This document shows positions 7,755 through 15,675 of a stretch of DNA of 21,857 nucleotides, piece after piece; the first letter of the stretch is position 1, and the number at the start of each line of letters is the position of its first letter. The position numbers and the translations under genes were made by a program. The notes below the pieces were generated by a model. It made no database searches, had not been told where the DNA came from, and saw nothing but the letters and a program-made list of their open reading frames with translations. This stretch comes from an uncultured Clostridium sp. (GTDB lineage Bacteria; Bacillota; Clostridia; Lachnospirales; Lachnospiraceae): assembly GCA_900544905.1 (NCBI GenBank), contig UQXF01000057.1:1-21857 (forward strand), given 5' to 3'.

Positions 7755-8587
7755 TGAGAAAGAGAAAATTAATCCAGGTAATATGCGCGCTTTTATACAA
7801 TTGTAATTTTACCGGATTTGCCGAAGGAAAAATTTATCAAGGTGATATAAAGGGGGTATGTGTTCCGGGATTGAACTGTTATTCCTGTCCGGGAGCGGTT
7901 GGTTCCTGTCCCCTTGGAAGCTTACAGACTGCGCTGCTGTCATCCCGGTATAAATTTCCGTATTACATACTGGGAATGTTGTTGCTGTTTGGAGTGATAC
8001 TTGGAAGAGTGGTCTGTGGCTTTTTATGCCCTTTTGGTCTGCTGCAGGAGCTGCTTTACAAGATTCCCTCGAAGAAAATACAGAAGAACAAATGGACGAG
8101 AAGATTGTCCCTGCTAAAATATATGATTCTGATTGTATTTGTCATTGGAATACCGCTTATTTTAGCGGTGCCGGGATTTTGTAAATTCATTTGTCCGGCA
8201 GGTACATTGGAGGGCGGCATCTTTTTAGTGGCAATGAATGAGAGGCTGCAGGCATTGATTGGCGGGCTGTTCTCATGGAAAATGGCAGTGCTGGCAGTAG
8301 TGATTATTTCAGCAGTATTTATTTTCCGAAGCTTTTGCCGTTTTATCTGTCCTCTGGGGGCGTTCTATGCACTGTTTCATAAGGTTTCCATTGTGGGAAT
8401 GAAGCTGGATGAGGAAAAATGTAATGGTTGTAATGCCTGTGTAGCGCACTGTAAAATGGATGTCAAGCGTGTAGGTGACAGGGAGTGTATTCAGTGTGGA
8501 GAATGTATAGATAAATGCAGTCAGTGTGCGTTGAGTTTCGGAGGAAAGGTTTTTGAGGGGAAGCGAGAAGAAAAATCACAAAAATAA
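7754..8587 (+). CDS. Membrane 4Fe-4S polyferredoxin (NapH/CcoG-like)
   Basis: A 277-residue membrane iron-sulfur protein with the layout of the NapH/YccM/CcoG group. There are membrane helices near 70-87, 121-140 and 176-192. Three C-x3-CP motifs flank them: CGFLCP (Cys88/92), CKFICP (143/147) and CRFICP (195/199). An extra cluster of Cys36, 42, 45 and 52 lies near the N-terminus. The C-terminal domain binds two [4Fe-4S] clusters: Cys223/226/229/233 and 245/248/251/255. Such proteins carry electrons across or along the membrane. In this operon the probable acceptors are the CXXC microprotein and the TlpA-like lipoprotein. An in-frame ATG at 7736 would add six residues, but 7754 overlaps the preceding stop and is preferred. 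Confidence 0.9.
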   Translation: MRKRKLIQVICALLYNCNFTGFAEGKIYQGDIKGVCVPGLNCYSCPGAVGSCPLGSLQTALLSSRYKFPYYILGMLLLFGVILGRVVCGFLCPFGLLQELLYKIPSKKIQKNKWTRRLSLLKYMILIVFVIGIPLILAVPGFCKFICPAGTLEGGIFLVAMNERLQALIGGLFSWKMAVLAVVIISAVFIFRSFCRFICPLGAFYALFHKVSIVGMKLDEEKCNGCNACVAHCKMDVKRVGDRECIQCGECIDKCSQCALSFGGKVFEGKREEKSQK

Positions 8588-8963
8588 TTATGTTTTGATT
8601 TTAAAAATATGATGAAAATGGAAAGAAGAATAATGTGATGCATACTTTTGCAAAAAATGTGTTATTATTGTCGAAATTTTTTCTGACTTTATATCTGGTA
8701 TATAATGTATAAAAAACATAACTGGCAAGAATAAGGTTTATGCTTTGATAGTGTTTATTTTTAGAATTGAAGTTATGGGGAATTGATTTGGATTATGTGA
8801 TAAAACAAGACTGCCATGGGTTTTAAGAAAGGCAAAGAGTCGATGTCATTTAGATATAGATGGTATTGGCTTTTTGTCTTTCTTTATGGTTATGGAATGT
8901 TTTTTACTAAACAGGAGAAAACTATACTGATTAGGTTATTATAAAAACAGAAAGGCAGGAAAA
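8588..8963. other. Intergenic region with promoter-like and hairpin sequence
   Basis: An AT-rich gap of 376 bases with no credible gene; the longest start-to-stop run noticed is a 24-codon one near 8639. TATAAT at 8701-8706 is a plausible -10 box for the downstream oxidoreductase, but no good -35 box sits at the right distance. AAGAAAGGCAAAGAG (8825-8839) pairs with CTTTTTGTCTTTCTT (8870-8884) through 15 positions including two G-T wobbles, with a 30-base loop. No T-run follows, so this is not an obvious terminator; it may be a structured 5' leader. Confidence 0.45.
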
Positions 8964-10403
8964 ATGACAGAATCAGTATGGAGTAAATCAACATGGATAC
9001 CGGAGCGGAAATCGCTTTCTGAAAATATAGAAACAGAAGTTGCCGTAATCGGTGCCGGCATGACAGGCATTTTAACCGCTTATTTGTTGCAGGAGACAGG
9101 AAGAAAGGTTATTGTGCTTGAGGCGGACCGGATTGGCAGTGGACAGACCAAAAATACAACGGCGAAAATCACAAGCCAGCATGGAAGAATTTACAGCCAG
9201 CTTACAAAAGATTATGGTGTGGAATGTGCGAGGTTATATGCAAGGGCAAATGAAGCAGCCATTGCAGCATATGAGCGGATAATAGAAAAAAATCATATAG
9301 AGTGCCATTTTGAGCGGCTTTCGTCCTATCTGTATTCTACTTCGGATAAAAAAGCATTGGAGGAGGAGGCAGGACTGGCAGCCTCTTTTGGAATACCTGC
9401 TTATTATACAGAAGAAAGCGAGCTGCCCTTTACCATAGCCGGTGCGGTCTGCTTTGAAAACCAGGCGCAGTTTCATCCGCTGGAATTTTTAAAGGCACTT
9501 TCTGAGGATTTAACGATATATGAGCAGACAAAGGTTTTATCCGTAAAGGGACATTGTATTGATACATCAAAGGGGAAAGTCATGGCAGAGCATATCGTAT
9601 TTGCCACCCATTATCCGATTATAAATCTTCCCGGTTTCTATTTTGTCAGACAGCATCAGGAGCGGAGTTATGTACTGGCAATTTCCAATGTAGAAAAACT
9701 CCATGGCATGTATTACAGTATGGACCAGGAGGGGCTTTCCTTCCGGATGGAAGGAGATGTATTGCTGCTTGGGGGAGGAGGACACCGGACAGGGCAGGAA
9801 GCAGTGTACGGAAAAGAAGGATATGGATTTTTGAGAAATGCGGCGGGGCAATATTATCCCGGGCATAAGGAGATTGCGCATTGGTCTGCACAGGACTGTC
9901 TGCCACATGATAAGCTGCCATTTATTGGAAGATACTCTGTGTTTCGGCCATACTGGTATGTGGCAACGGGATTTAAAAAATGGGGAATGACGGCGGCGAT
10001 GCTATCGGCAATGATTTTGTGTGACCGGATTTGTGGTGTGGACAATCCATATGAAAAACTCTTTACGCCACAAAGATTCCATTTAAAAGCAGGTCTTTGG
10101 GCACTGTTAAAGGATATCGGGGTGAGTGCAACAGGGCTCGCAAAGGGAGCGTTTCATTTACCAATCCAGGGTATTTCAACCGTTAAACCCGGACAGGGAA
10201 AAATTGTAAGGTGCGGCTTCAGAAGGTATGGCTGTTATAAAGAGGAAACAGGAAAAATCCATAAGATTCCGGTAAGGTGTCCGCATATGGGCTGTGAGCT
10301 GCAATGGAATCAGGAGGAGCGGACATGGGACTGTCCGTGCCATGGCTCAAGGTTTGATATAGATGGAAATCTGATTGATGACCCGGCGCAGATGAGGGTG
10401 TAG
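8964..10403 (+). CDS. FAD-dependent oxidoreductase with C-terminal Rieske domain (YhfW-like)
   Basis: A 479-residue two-domain redox enzyme. The N-terminal DAO/glycine-oxidase-like domain begins with the dinucleotide-binding motif GAGMTG (30-35), followed by the acidic strand end VIVLEAD and the RIGSGQTKNTTAKIT flavin segment; a late ATGFKKWGMTAA segment is the second flavin contact. The C-terminal Rieske domain binds a [2Fe-2S] cluster through Cys439-x-His441 and Cys457-x-x-His460. Cys444 and Cys459 are placed as the disulfide pair of classical Rieske proteins. The architecture is that of Bacillus YhfW, whose substrate is not known to me. There is no signal peptide, so it is probably cytoplasmic. 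GAAAGGCAGGA lies just upstream. The redox operon next to it may share electron carriers, but the 376-base gap argues for separate transcription. Confidence 0.9.
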   Translation: MTESVWSKSTWIPERKSLSENIETEVAVIGAGMTGILTAYLLQETGRKVIVLEADRIGSGQTKNTTAKITSQHGRIYSQLTKDYGVECARLYARANEAAIAAYERIIEKNHIECHFERLSSYLYSTSDKKALEEEAGLAASFGIPAYYTEESELPFTIAGAVCFENQAQFHPLEFLKALSEDLTIYEQTKVLSVKGHCIDTSKGKVMAEHIVFATHYPIINLPGFYFVRQHQERSYVLAISNVEKLHGMYYSMDQEGLSFRMEGDVLLLGGGGHRTGQEAVYGKEGYGFLRNAAGQYYPGHKEIAHWSAQDCLPHDKLPFIGRYSVFRPYWYVATGFKKWGMTAAMLSAMILCDRICGVDNPYEKLFTPQRFHLKAGLWALLKDIGVSATGLAKGAFHLPIQGISTVKPGQGKIVRCGFRRYGCYKEETGKIHKIPVRCPHMGCELQWNQEERTWDCPCHGSRFDIDGNLIDDPAQMRV

Positions 10404-10460
10404 TATTTTGGTATTGCTGTATCCATTCCGTTTGAAGTGTTTTCGCAAATGTGGTATTCC

Positions 10461-10500
10461 TAAAAGAAATTTTGGTTAAAACTAACCGAAATATCTTTTA
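10461..10500. terminator. Long AT-rich palindrome, possible terminator
   Basis: TAAAAGAAATTTTGGTTA (10461-10478) pairs with TAACCGAAATATCTTTTA (10483-10500) over 18 positions, with one A-A mismatch and one G-T wobble and a 4-base AAAC loop. It lies 58 bases after the oxidoreductase stop. The 3' arm ends in CTTTTA rather than a strong T-run, so it may be a weak terminator or a protein-binding palindrome. Confidence 0.5.
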
Positions 10501-10559
10501 GAAAGGCTGGTAAGCCTGTAAGGAAACAGATTGGTTGATTTTTTAATGAGAAAAATGTA

Positions 10560-10588
10560 TTGCTGTTGTGCGTACAGACTGATATAAT
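10560..10588 (+). promoter_or_regulatory. Promoter of the AAA-ATPase-like gene
   Basis: TTGCTG (10560-10565), a 17-base spacer and a perfect TATAAT (10583-10588), 28 bases before the start codon of the next gene. It gives that gene its own transcript. Confidence 0.65.
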
Positions 10589-10616
10589 ATTAAAACAGTA
10601 GAAGAGAAGGGGCGGT

Positions 10617-12191
10617 ATGGAAATGGGAATTTATCTGAATCCGGATAATAGCAAATTTGCAAAAGTGGTAAATTCAGAAATCTATGTGGATAAAACGGAA
10701 CTGATTGCTTATATGAATCATGTCTTAAATACATTACAAGGATATATCTGCGTAAGCCGCCCGAGGCGTTTTGGTAAATCAGTTACGGCTGATATGCTGG
10801 CAGCGTACTATGGAAAAGGCGATTCAAAAGCGTTGTTTGAAGGATTAAAGATTGCTAAGGATAAAACATTTCTTACACACTTAAATCAGTATAATATGAT
10901 ATTTCTAAATATGCAGGAATTTTTAAGCCGGACAGGCAGTATGGAAGAAATGCTTGCATTACTGAGAAAATCGGTTTTGTGGGATTTGAAAAATGCCTAT
11001 CCGGATGTTAACTATTTTGATGATGCAGATTTGATTCGGAGTATGCAGGATATCTATGCGGTAGAACAAACCCCGTTTATTATTGTTATTGATGAGTGGG
11101 ACTGTATTTTCCGTGAATATAAAAAGGATGAAAAAGCCCAGAAAGCCTATCTTGATTTTTTAAGGGATTTTCTGAAAGATAAAGGCTTTATCCATCTGGC
11201 TTATATGACAGGTATTCTTCCGATAAAAAAATATGGCACGCATTCCGCACTGAATATGTTTTCGGAGTTTTCTATGACTAATCCAAGACAGCTGGCATCC
11301 TTTGTGGGATTTACAGAAAAAGAAGTACAGGAGCTTGCGGTAAAATATAACCGTGATATGGCAGAACTAAAGGAATGGTATAATGGCTACCAGTTTGATG
11401 GTGTCGGCGCTATATACAGTCCCAAATCGGTTGTAGAGGCAGTTTTGTCCGGCGTTTGTGATGTGTACTGGAATAAGACCGAAACTTTTGAGGCACTACG
11501 TCTTTATATTGACATGAATTTTGAAGGTTTAAGGGATGATGTAATTGCCATGTTATCGGGAGAAAGTGTTCCGGTAAATATAGACAGCTTTTCCAATGAT
11601 ATGGTAACCTTCGCAAACAAGGATGATGTATTTACGCTTCTGGTTCATCTTGGATATCTCGGATATCATTTTGATGAAAAGACCGTATTTATTCCAAATC
11701 ATGAGATACGGAGAGAATTTGTAAATGCGATATCTGTTTCTGACTGGGGAGAAGTGTCCGAAGCACTTCGTGTATCTGCCAGAACACTTCAGGCGATTTG
11801 GAACATCCAACCAGAGCAGGTGGCGAAAGGAATCGAGCAGGCACATTTTGAGACATCCCATATCCAATATAATGATGAAAATGCGTTGAGCTATACTATC
11901 TCTTTGGCACTTTATGCGGCAAGGAATTTCTACACATTGTACAGGGAATTTCCAACAGGAAAGGGGTTTGCTGATATGGTATTTTTACCAAGAAAGAAAT
12001 TTTCGGATAAACCGGCAATTGTGGTGGAACTCAAATGGAACAAAGGTGCAAAAGGAGCGATTTCCCAGATTAAGGAGCGGCAGTATTGTAAAAGTTTAGA
12101 GGAATATCAGGGCAATATCCTACTGGTGGGAATCAATTATGACAAAAATACGAGGAAACATGAGTGCATAATTGAGGAATGTGAAAAGTAA
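10617..12191 (+). CDS. AAA-ATPase-like protein with PD-(D/E)XK nuclease-like domain
   Basis: A 524-residue protein of the AAA-ATPase_like (PF09820) plus PDDEXK_9 (PF08011) architecture. The N-terminal YVDKTELI segment (23-30) and the P-loop variant RPRRFGKS (48-55) are hallmark features; Walker B is FIIVIDEWD with Asp159/Glu160. Near the C-terminus GKGFADMVFLPR supplies Asp453, and VVELKW supplies Glu471 and Lys473, followed by an AISQIKERQY helix: a complete D-(E)xK nuclease-like core. These proteins are strongly expanded in gut Firmicutes and Bacteroidetes; no function is established to my knowledge. Both the ATPase and nuclease-like residues look intact. AGAAGGGG lies about 5 bases before ATG 10617; ATG 10623 is a weaker alternative. 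It has its own promoter and terminator, consistent with an independently acquired unit. Confidence 0.88.
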   Translation: MEMGIYLNPDNSKFAKVVNSEIYVDKTELIAYMNHVLNTLQGYICVSRPRRFGKSVTADMLAAYYGKGDSKALFEGLKIAKDKTFLTHLNQYNMIFLNMQEFLSRTGSMEEMLALLRKSVLWDLKNAYPDVNYFDDADLIRSMQDIYAVEQTPFIIVIDEWDCIFREYKKDEKAQKAYLDFLRDFLKDKGFIHLAYMTGILPIKKYGTHSALNMFSEFSMTNPRQLASFVGFTEKEVQELAVKYNRDMAELKEWYNGYQFDGVGAIYSPKSVVEAVLSGVCDVYWNKTETFEALRLYIDMNFEGLRDDVIAMLSGESVPVNIDSFSNDMVTFANKDDVFTLLVHLGYLGYHFDEKTVFIPNHEIRREFVNAISVSDWGEVSEALRVSARTLQAIWNIQPEQVAKGIEQAHFETSHIQYNDENALSYTISLALYAARNFYTLYREFPTGKGFADMVFLPRKKFSDKPAIVVELKWNKGAKGAISQIKERQYCKSLEEYQGNILLVGINYDKNTRKHECIIEECEK

Positions 12192-12257
12192 GCGGATATG
12201 CTGGCAGGAAGAACAAAAACAATAATATAAATGAAAACAGAATAAAAAGGCAGTGTT

Positions 12258-12294
12258 AAGGCATATGAGATGTAATCATTTCATATGCCTTTTT
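12258..12294 (+). terminator. Intrinsic terminator after the AAA-ATPase-like gene
   Basis: A 15-bp stem (12258-12272 with 12277-12291) with one G-T pair and a TAAT tetraloop; the core is AAGGCATATGA/TCATATGCCTT, followed by a T-run ending at 12294. It lies between two convergent genes. The opposite strand has no T-run directly after the hairpin, so it mainly serves the + strand gene. Confidence 0.88.
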
Positions 12295-12327
12295 GGCATT
12301 CAAATTCACGAACAACAAGTTTTATAA

Positions 12328-12552
12328 CTAGATGTGCTTATTTCGGGGATAAGCTTCTTTTTGGTCGGTCAGACCTGCTAAATAGTCCATACTGGTATCT
12401 AAAGCCAGAGCAATTTTTCTACATTGTTCAAATGTATAATATCGCTTTCCATTTTCTATTTTGGAATAATCGCTTTGGTCAATTCCTGTCAAATGCTGCA
12501 TCTTAATCTGCGTGTATCCACGTTCTTTTCGTAAATCTTTCAGTCGCCCCAT
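12328..12552 (-). CDS. Small XRE-family HTH transcriptional regulator
   Basis: A 74-residue, essentially single-domain DNA-binding protein, the only gene on the - strand. The Cro/C1-type fold is clear: GRLKDLRKERGYTQ (helices 1-2), then GIDQSDYSKIENGKRY, the recognition-helix region, then RKIALALDTSMDYLAGLTD, the usual helix 4-5 ending. An ATG at 12603 would extend it by 17 basic residues (start TPKTQRLKKLAWRKF) and has AAAGGAAAT upstream; ATG 12552 has GGAG about 10 bases upstream and gives the normal family length, so I prefer it with moderate confidence. It diverges from a BspA-like surface gene across a short control region with a palindrome, so it may control itself and that gene (inference). 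Confidence 0.83.
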   Translation of the reverse strand: MGRLKDLRKERGYTQIKMQHLTGIDQSDYSKIENGKRYYTFEQCRKIALALDTSMDYLAGLTDQKEAYPRNKHI

Positions 12553-12627
12553 TATAAATTTTCTCCATGCCAGTTTTTTTAATCGTTGAGTTTTTGGTGT
12601 CATATTCTAGTATTTCCTTTACTGAAA

Positions 12628-12655
12628 TAATTATGGCATTCTGACCTATTGACAA
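12628..12655 (-). promoter_or_regulatory. Possible promoter of the XRE regulator
   Basis: On the - strand TTGTCA (12655-12650), a 16-base spacer and TAATTA (12633-12628). The -35 is good and the -10 is weak. It shares bases with the -35 box of the opposing promoter, so both cannot be occupied at once. Confidence 0.4.
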
Positions 12656-12660
12656 ATAGG
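12645..12660. promoter_or_regulatory. Candidate operator palindrome in the divergent control region
   Basis: CCTATT-GACA-AATAGG is a perfect 6-bp inverted repeat with a 4-base centre lying exactly over the -35 boxes of both divergent promoters. TGACCTA occurs at 12642-12648 and again at 12668-12674, 26 bases apart, the second copy touching the -10 box of the + promoter. A small XRE repressor encoded next door is the obvious candidate binder. Confidence 0.5.
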
Positions 12661-12678
12661 GTGAAATTGACCTAAAAT
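12649..12678 (+). promoter_or_regulatory. Promoter of the first BspA-like gene
   Basis: A perfect TTGACA (12649-12654), an 18-base spacer and TAAAAT (12673-12678), 50 bases before the start codon. The palindrome at 12645-12660 covers its -35 box. Confidence 0.7.
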
Positions 12679-12727
12679 GAGGTTGGAAAATAGAGGCTTA
12701 TGAGAAGGTGAAGGAGGAGAAAAGCTT

Positions 12728-15640
12728 ATGAAATTTTTGGAAAAAATAATCTGGTTTGTTTTTGTGATAGCAATTGTTATACTTAGAGGGAATGTGGTAT
12801 TTGCCACAGAAACGGAATCTGCACCGATGTTGGAATTGAATGGCAATCCAATCTCTATTTCAGAGAATACAAGCTTTTATTTTTTGCCATCAGAAAGCAG
12901 AGGATATGGGTTACATATGGTGTCAGATATAGATGGCGATGAATGCAAGGGCGTAGGAATTTCTGTGTATTACTATGATACGGAGTGGCAGGCTTGGATT
13001 GAGGATACCTATGAGGTTTGTTATGAACAATATGATGAAGAACTTGAAAAAAATATATTTGATGTGGAGTATGGATGCTATTTAAAAAAAGATGTGGAAT
13101 ATAGGATAGATATTGATATTTTTGGTGATGACAGCAGAGATATTCAGCTTACTCTGACAGAATCGGATGCAGCCGGTATGTATCAGAATATGCTTTATAG
13201 AGTAGATAATGATGTAAATTCTGGAAAGTACATTACCATTACTGCTTATGAAGGTGAGGACAAGGAAATTACCATTCCGGGAGTGATAAACGGATATCCG
13301 GTTGAATCCATTGGTGACAATGCATTTGCAGGTTGTGAGAGCATAGAAAAGCTTTGTGTATCAGAGAATATTGCATACTTTGGAGATTGGTCTTTTTCCG
13401 GCTGTTCAAATTTAAAAATTGTAGAATTGCCATCTACTTTTTTGTATCCAGGTCAAAATCCATTTAAAGGCTGTCCGATAGAAAGTATTACTTTTCCTAA
13501 TGGAAGTGAGTATGGGAAATTTGAGAATCATTCATTGATTATCAGGAATACACTGATTGGATATTATGGCGGCGATGCAGAAGAATATGTGATTCCGGAC
13601 GGGGTGGAAGAAATAGCAATGGGCTGTTTTCCAGATTGCAATATACAGGGTATGTATATACCGGAATCCGTGTATTACATTGGCTCAGCTTTTTACAGTC
13701 TTTCATCCTTGGAGAAATGTTATATAGCAAATCCTTCCTGTCGGATTCAATTAGCCGAGGAGGAAGGTGATTGGGGAAGCTTCTATTCTGAATGGGATGA
13801 AGAAAATAATAAGGCGTTTTACAATGTAACAATATATGCAAAGAGCAATGGCTTATTGGAAGGATTGTGCAAGGATGGTGGAATTGCTTTTGCGTCAACC
13901 GGACAGATGGAACAATATACAGAAATTAAAGAGGGAGAGTTTGCAAGGGGAGGAATATATAAAGATGGAAAGATATATTATAGCTTTTGTCCAGAAGAAG
14001 ATGGGACATATCTATTAGACATAGGAGAACCATCGTATACCATATCATCAAGTGTATGTGATGAAGCAGGAAATGATATAGCAATGGAGGATGGGGCTTA
14101 TTTCTATGATGCTTATATGTTACAGGCGGGAAAGCAATATTATATAACAATGATATATAAATATGGGATCACTTATGCTGGTAGCGGACTTTGTGTGACA
14201 AAGGCAGGAAAAAATGCGGATGGTTTTCTGGATATAGAGAATAGTAGTATATCTGCAAAGACAGCAACACCGGGTGATACCATTACATGGAGTTTTAAAA
14301 TAAAGGAAGGATATCAGGCAATAGATGCCTATTGTAACTTAGAATTTCCAAATGGTTCAACCGGACGCAATACGGTCATTCGCATTAATGAAGATTATGT
14401 AGATGTTTCTTATACTGTTCCTGAAAGTGGACAAAACGGAACATATCATATAAATTCTTTGGGAATATGTATCGGGGATGAAGCAGAATGGTTAGATACA
14501 TCCGACTATGCTTACGATTTTTCTTCGCTAGATGTCGTTATTGGTGGGATGCAGGAAGATGATACACCGCCTGATGTGGATTTTGATAAGATAAAAGTGT
14601 CTATAGATGATAATAAGCTAAAAATTTATATTCCGGTAAAAGATGATTTGAGTGGAGTAGACGAAATTGGTGTAGAATTTCTTATATTTAATAAAGATAG
14701 GAATGAATGGGAAGAACTGCCTTTTAGTTATGGTTGGTCTTTTAGCATTAATCCGGGTGCAGGGACTATATTACAAGACGGATATATGGTGGAGCAGGCG
14801 TTTGATAAATTTATGAGAGATGTTGAAAGCACATTAGGTCATAGGGTTGCATCTACAGATATATTTGCAATTAATCGTATTGGGATATGGGATGCTGCAG
14901 GAAACGTGGCAGAAGGTATTGATTATATAGAGGATGAAGTTACAGGCATCGATAGACTGCCATCTTATTTGAGGTTTACAATGGACAAAACAGAACCTAA
15001 CCCGGAAGAGGGAGAATCCTCAGACCCAAAACCGGGAACTTCGGATAAGGATTCAGGTACAACACAGCCAGAAGATTCAACCACATTAACACCAAAAGAG
15101 GAACAGGATAACCAATCGGTATTGCCAACGACAGGTACTACTATAAAAATATCTACCGGAACATATAAAGTAACAAAATCTACGGAAACAGGGAAAGAGG
15201 TTGCATTTATAAAGCCAAAGAGCAGTAAAAAGTCAGCAATCACTATTCCAGATACTATAAAAATTAGTGGATTTACTTACAAAGTAACCAGTGTCGCCGC
15301 TAATGCTTTAGCAAACAACAAAAAGGTTACAAAGGTCACAGTCGGCAAGAATGTAACTTCCATTGGTAAAAATGCCTTTAAGAAGTGTACAAAGTTAAAA
15401 ACAGTCACACTAAAATCTACTTCCCTTAAGTCAATTGGCAGCAATGCATTTTATGGAGACAAGAATTTAAAGACCATTACAATCAAATCTTCAAAACTGA
15501 CTTCAAAATCTGTCGGCAAAAATGCATTTAAAGGAACAAATAAGAAGCTGACAATAAAGGTGCCAAAGAAGAAAGTATCATCCTATAAGAAATTCTTAAA
15601 GAAAAAGGGAAATAGTAAGATAAAGGTTAAGAAGGGATAA
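12728..15640 (+). CDS. BspA-like leucine-rich repeat surface protein
   Basis: A 970-residue secreted protein. A signal peptide (about 1-27) ends in VFA before TETES. A first group of BspA/LRR_5 repeats (about 185-330) shows IGDNAFAGCESIEKL, FSGCSNLKIVELPS and EEYVIPDGVEEIAMGCF. The middle (about 498-741) looks like Ig-like beta domains: the second opens DDTPPDVDFDKI and contains VKDDLSGVDEIGVEF. A Pro/Ser/Thr/Glu/Asp linker (about 756-798) leads to a C-terminal LRR_5 module with IGKNAFKKCTKL and IGSNAFYGDKNL, ending in a very basic KKKVSSYKKFLKKKG tail. BspA-like proteins are usually adhesins or host-interaction proteins. No LPxTG motif is seen; the basic tail may hold it to the wall, which is inference. 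AGGAGGAG lies upstream. The next gene starts 35 bases later, so the two are probably co-transcribed. Confidence 0.9.
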   Translation: MKFLEKIIWFVFVIAIVILRGNVVFATETESAPMLELNGNPISISENTSFYFLPSESRGYGLHMVSDIDGDECKGVGISVYYYDTEWQAWIEDTYEVCYEQYDEELEKNIFDVEYGCYLKKDVEYRIDIDIFGDDSRDIQLTLTESDAAGMYQNMLYRVDNDVNSGKYITITAYEGEDKEITIPGVINGYPVESIGDNAFAGCESIEKLCVSENIAYFGDWSFSGCSNLKIVELPSTFLYPGQNPFKGCPIESITFPNGSEYGKFENHSLIIRNTLIGYYGGDAEEYVIPDGVEEIAMGCFPDCNIQGMYIPESVYYIGSAFYSLSSLEKCYIANPSCRIQLAEEEGDWGSFYSEWDEENNKAFYNVTIYAKSNGLLEGLCKDGGIAFASTGQMEQYTEIKEGEFARGGIYKDGKIYYSFCPEEDGTYLLDIGEPSYTISSSVCDEAGNDIAMEDGAYFYDAYMLQAGKQYYITMIYKYGITYAGSGLCVTKAGKNADGFLDIENSSISAKTATPGDTITWSFKIKEGYQAIDAYCNLEFPNGSTGRNTVIRINEDYVDVSYTVPESGQNGTYHINSLGICIGDEAEWLDTSDYAYDFSSLDVVIGGMQEDDTPPDVDFDKIKVSIDDNKLKIYIPVKDDLSGVDEIGVEFLIFNKDRNEWEELPFSYGWSFSINPGAGTILQDGYMVEQAFDKFMRDVESTLGHRVASTDIFAINRIGIWDAAGNVAEGIDYIEDEVTGIDRLPSYLRFTMDKTEPNPEEGESSDPKPGTSDKDSGTTQPEDSTTLTPKEEQDNQSVLPTTGTTIKISTGTYKVTKSTETGKEVAFIKPKSSKKSAITIPDTIKISGFTYKVTSVAANALANNKKVTKVTVGKNVTSIGKNAFKKCTKLKTVTLKSTSLKSIGSNAFYGDKNLKTITIKSSKLTSKSVGKNAFKGTNKKLTIKVPKKKVSSYKKFLKKKGNSKIKVKKG
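15278..15613 (+). repeat. Duplicated C-terminal LRR module, copy 1
   Basis: 336 bases inside the first BspA-like gene (residues 851-962), matched without gaps by 17173-17508 in the second gene. By eye roughly nine bases in ten agree, and only about four codons change the amino acid. Confidence 0.88.
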
Positions 15641-15675
15641 GAAAAGAATAGTGAATAAAAAGGAGGAAAAGTAAT

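Noticed and set aside
12285..12506. 73-residue + strand frame
   Set aside because: It is antisense to the XRE regulator, begins inside a terminator and has no ribosome-binding site.
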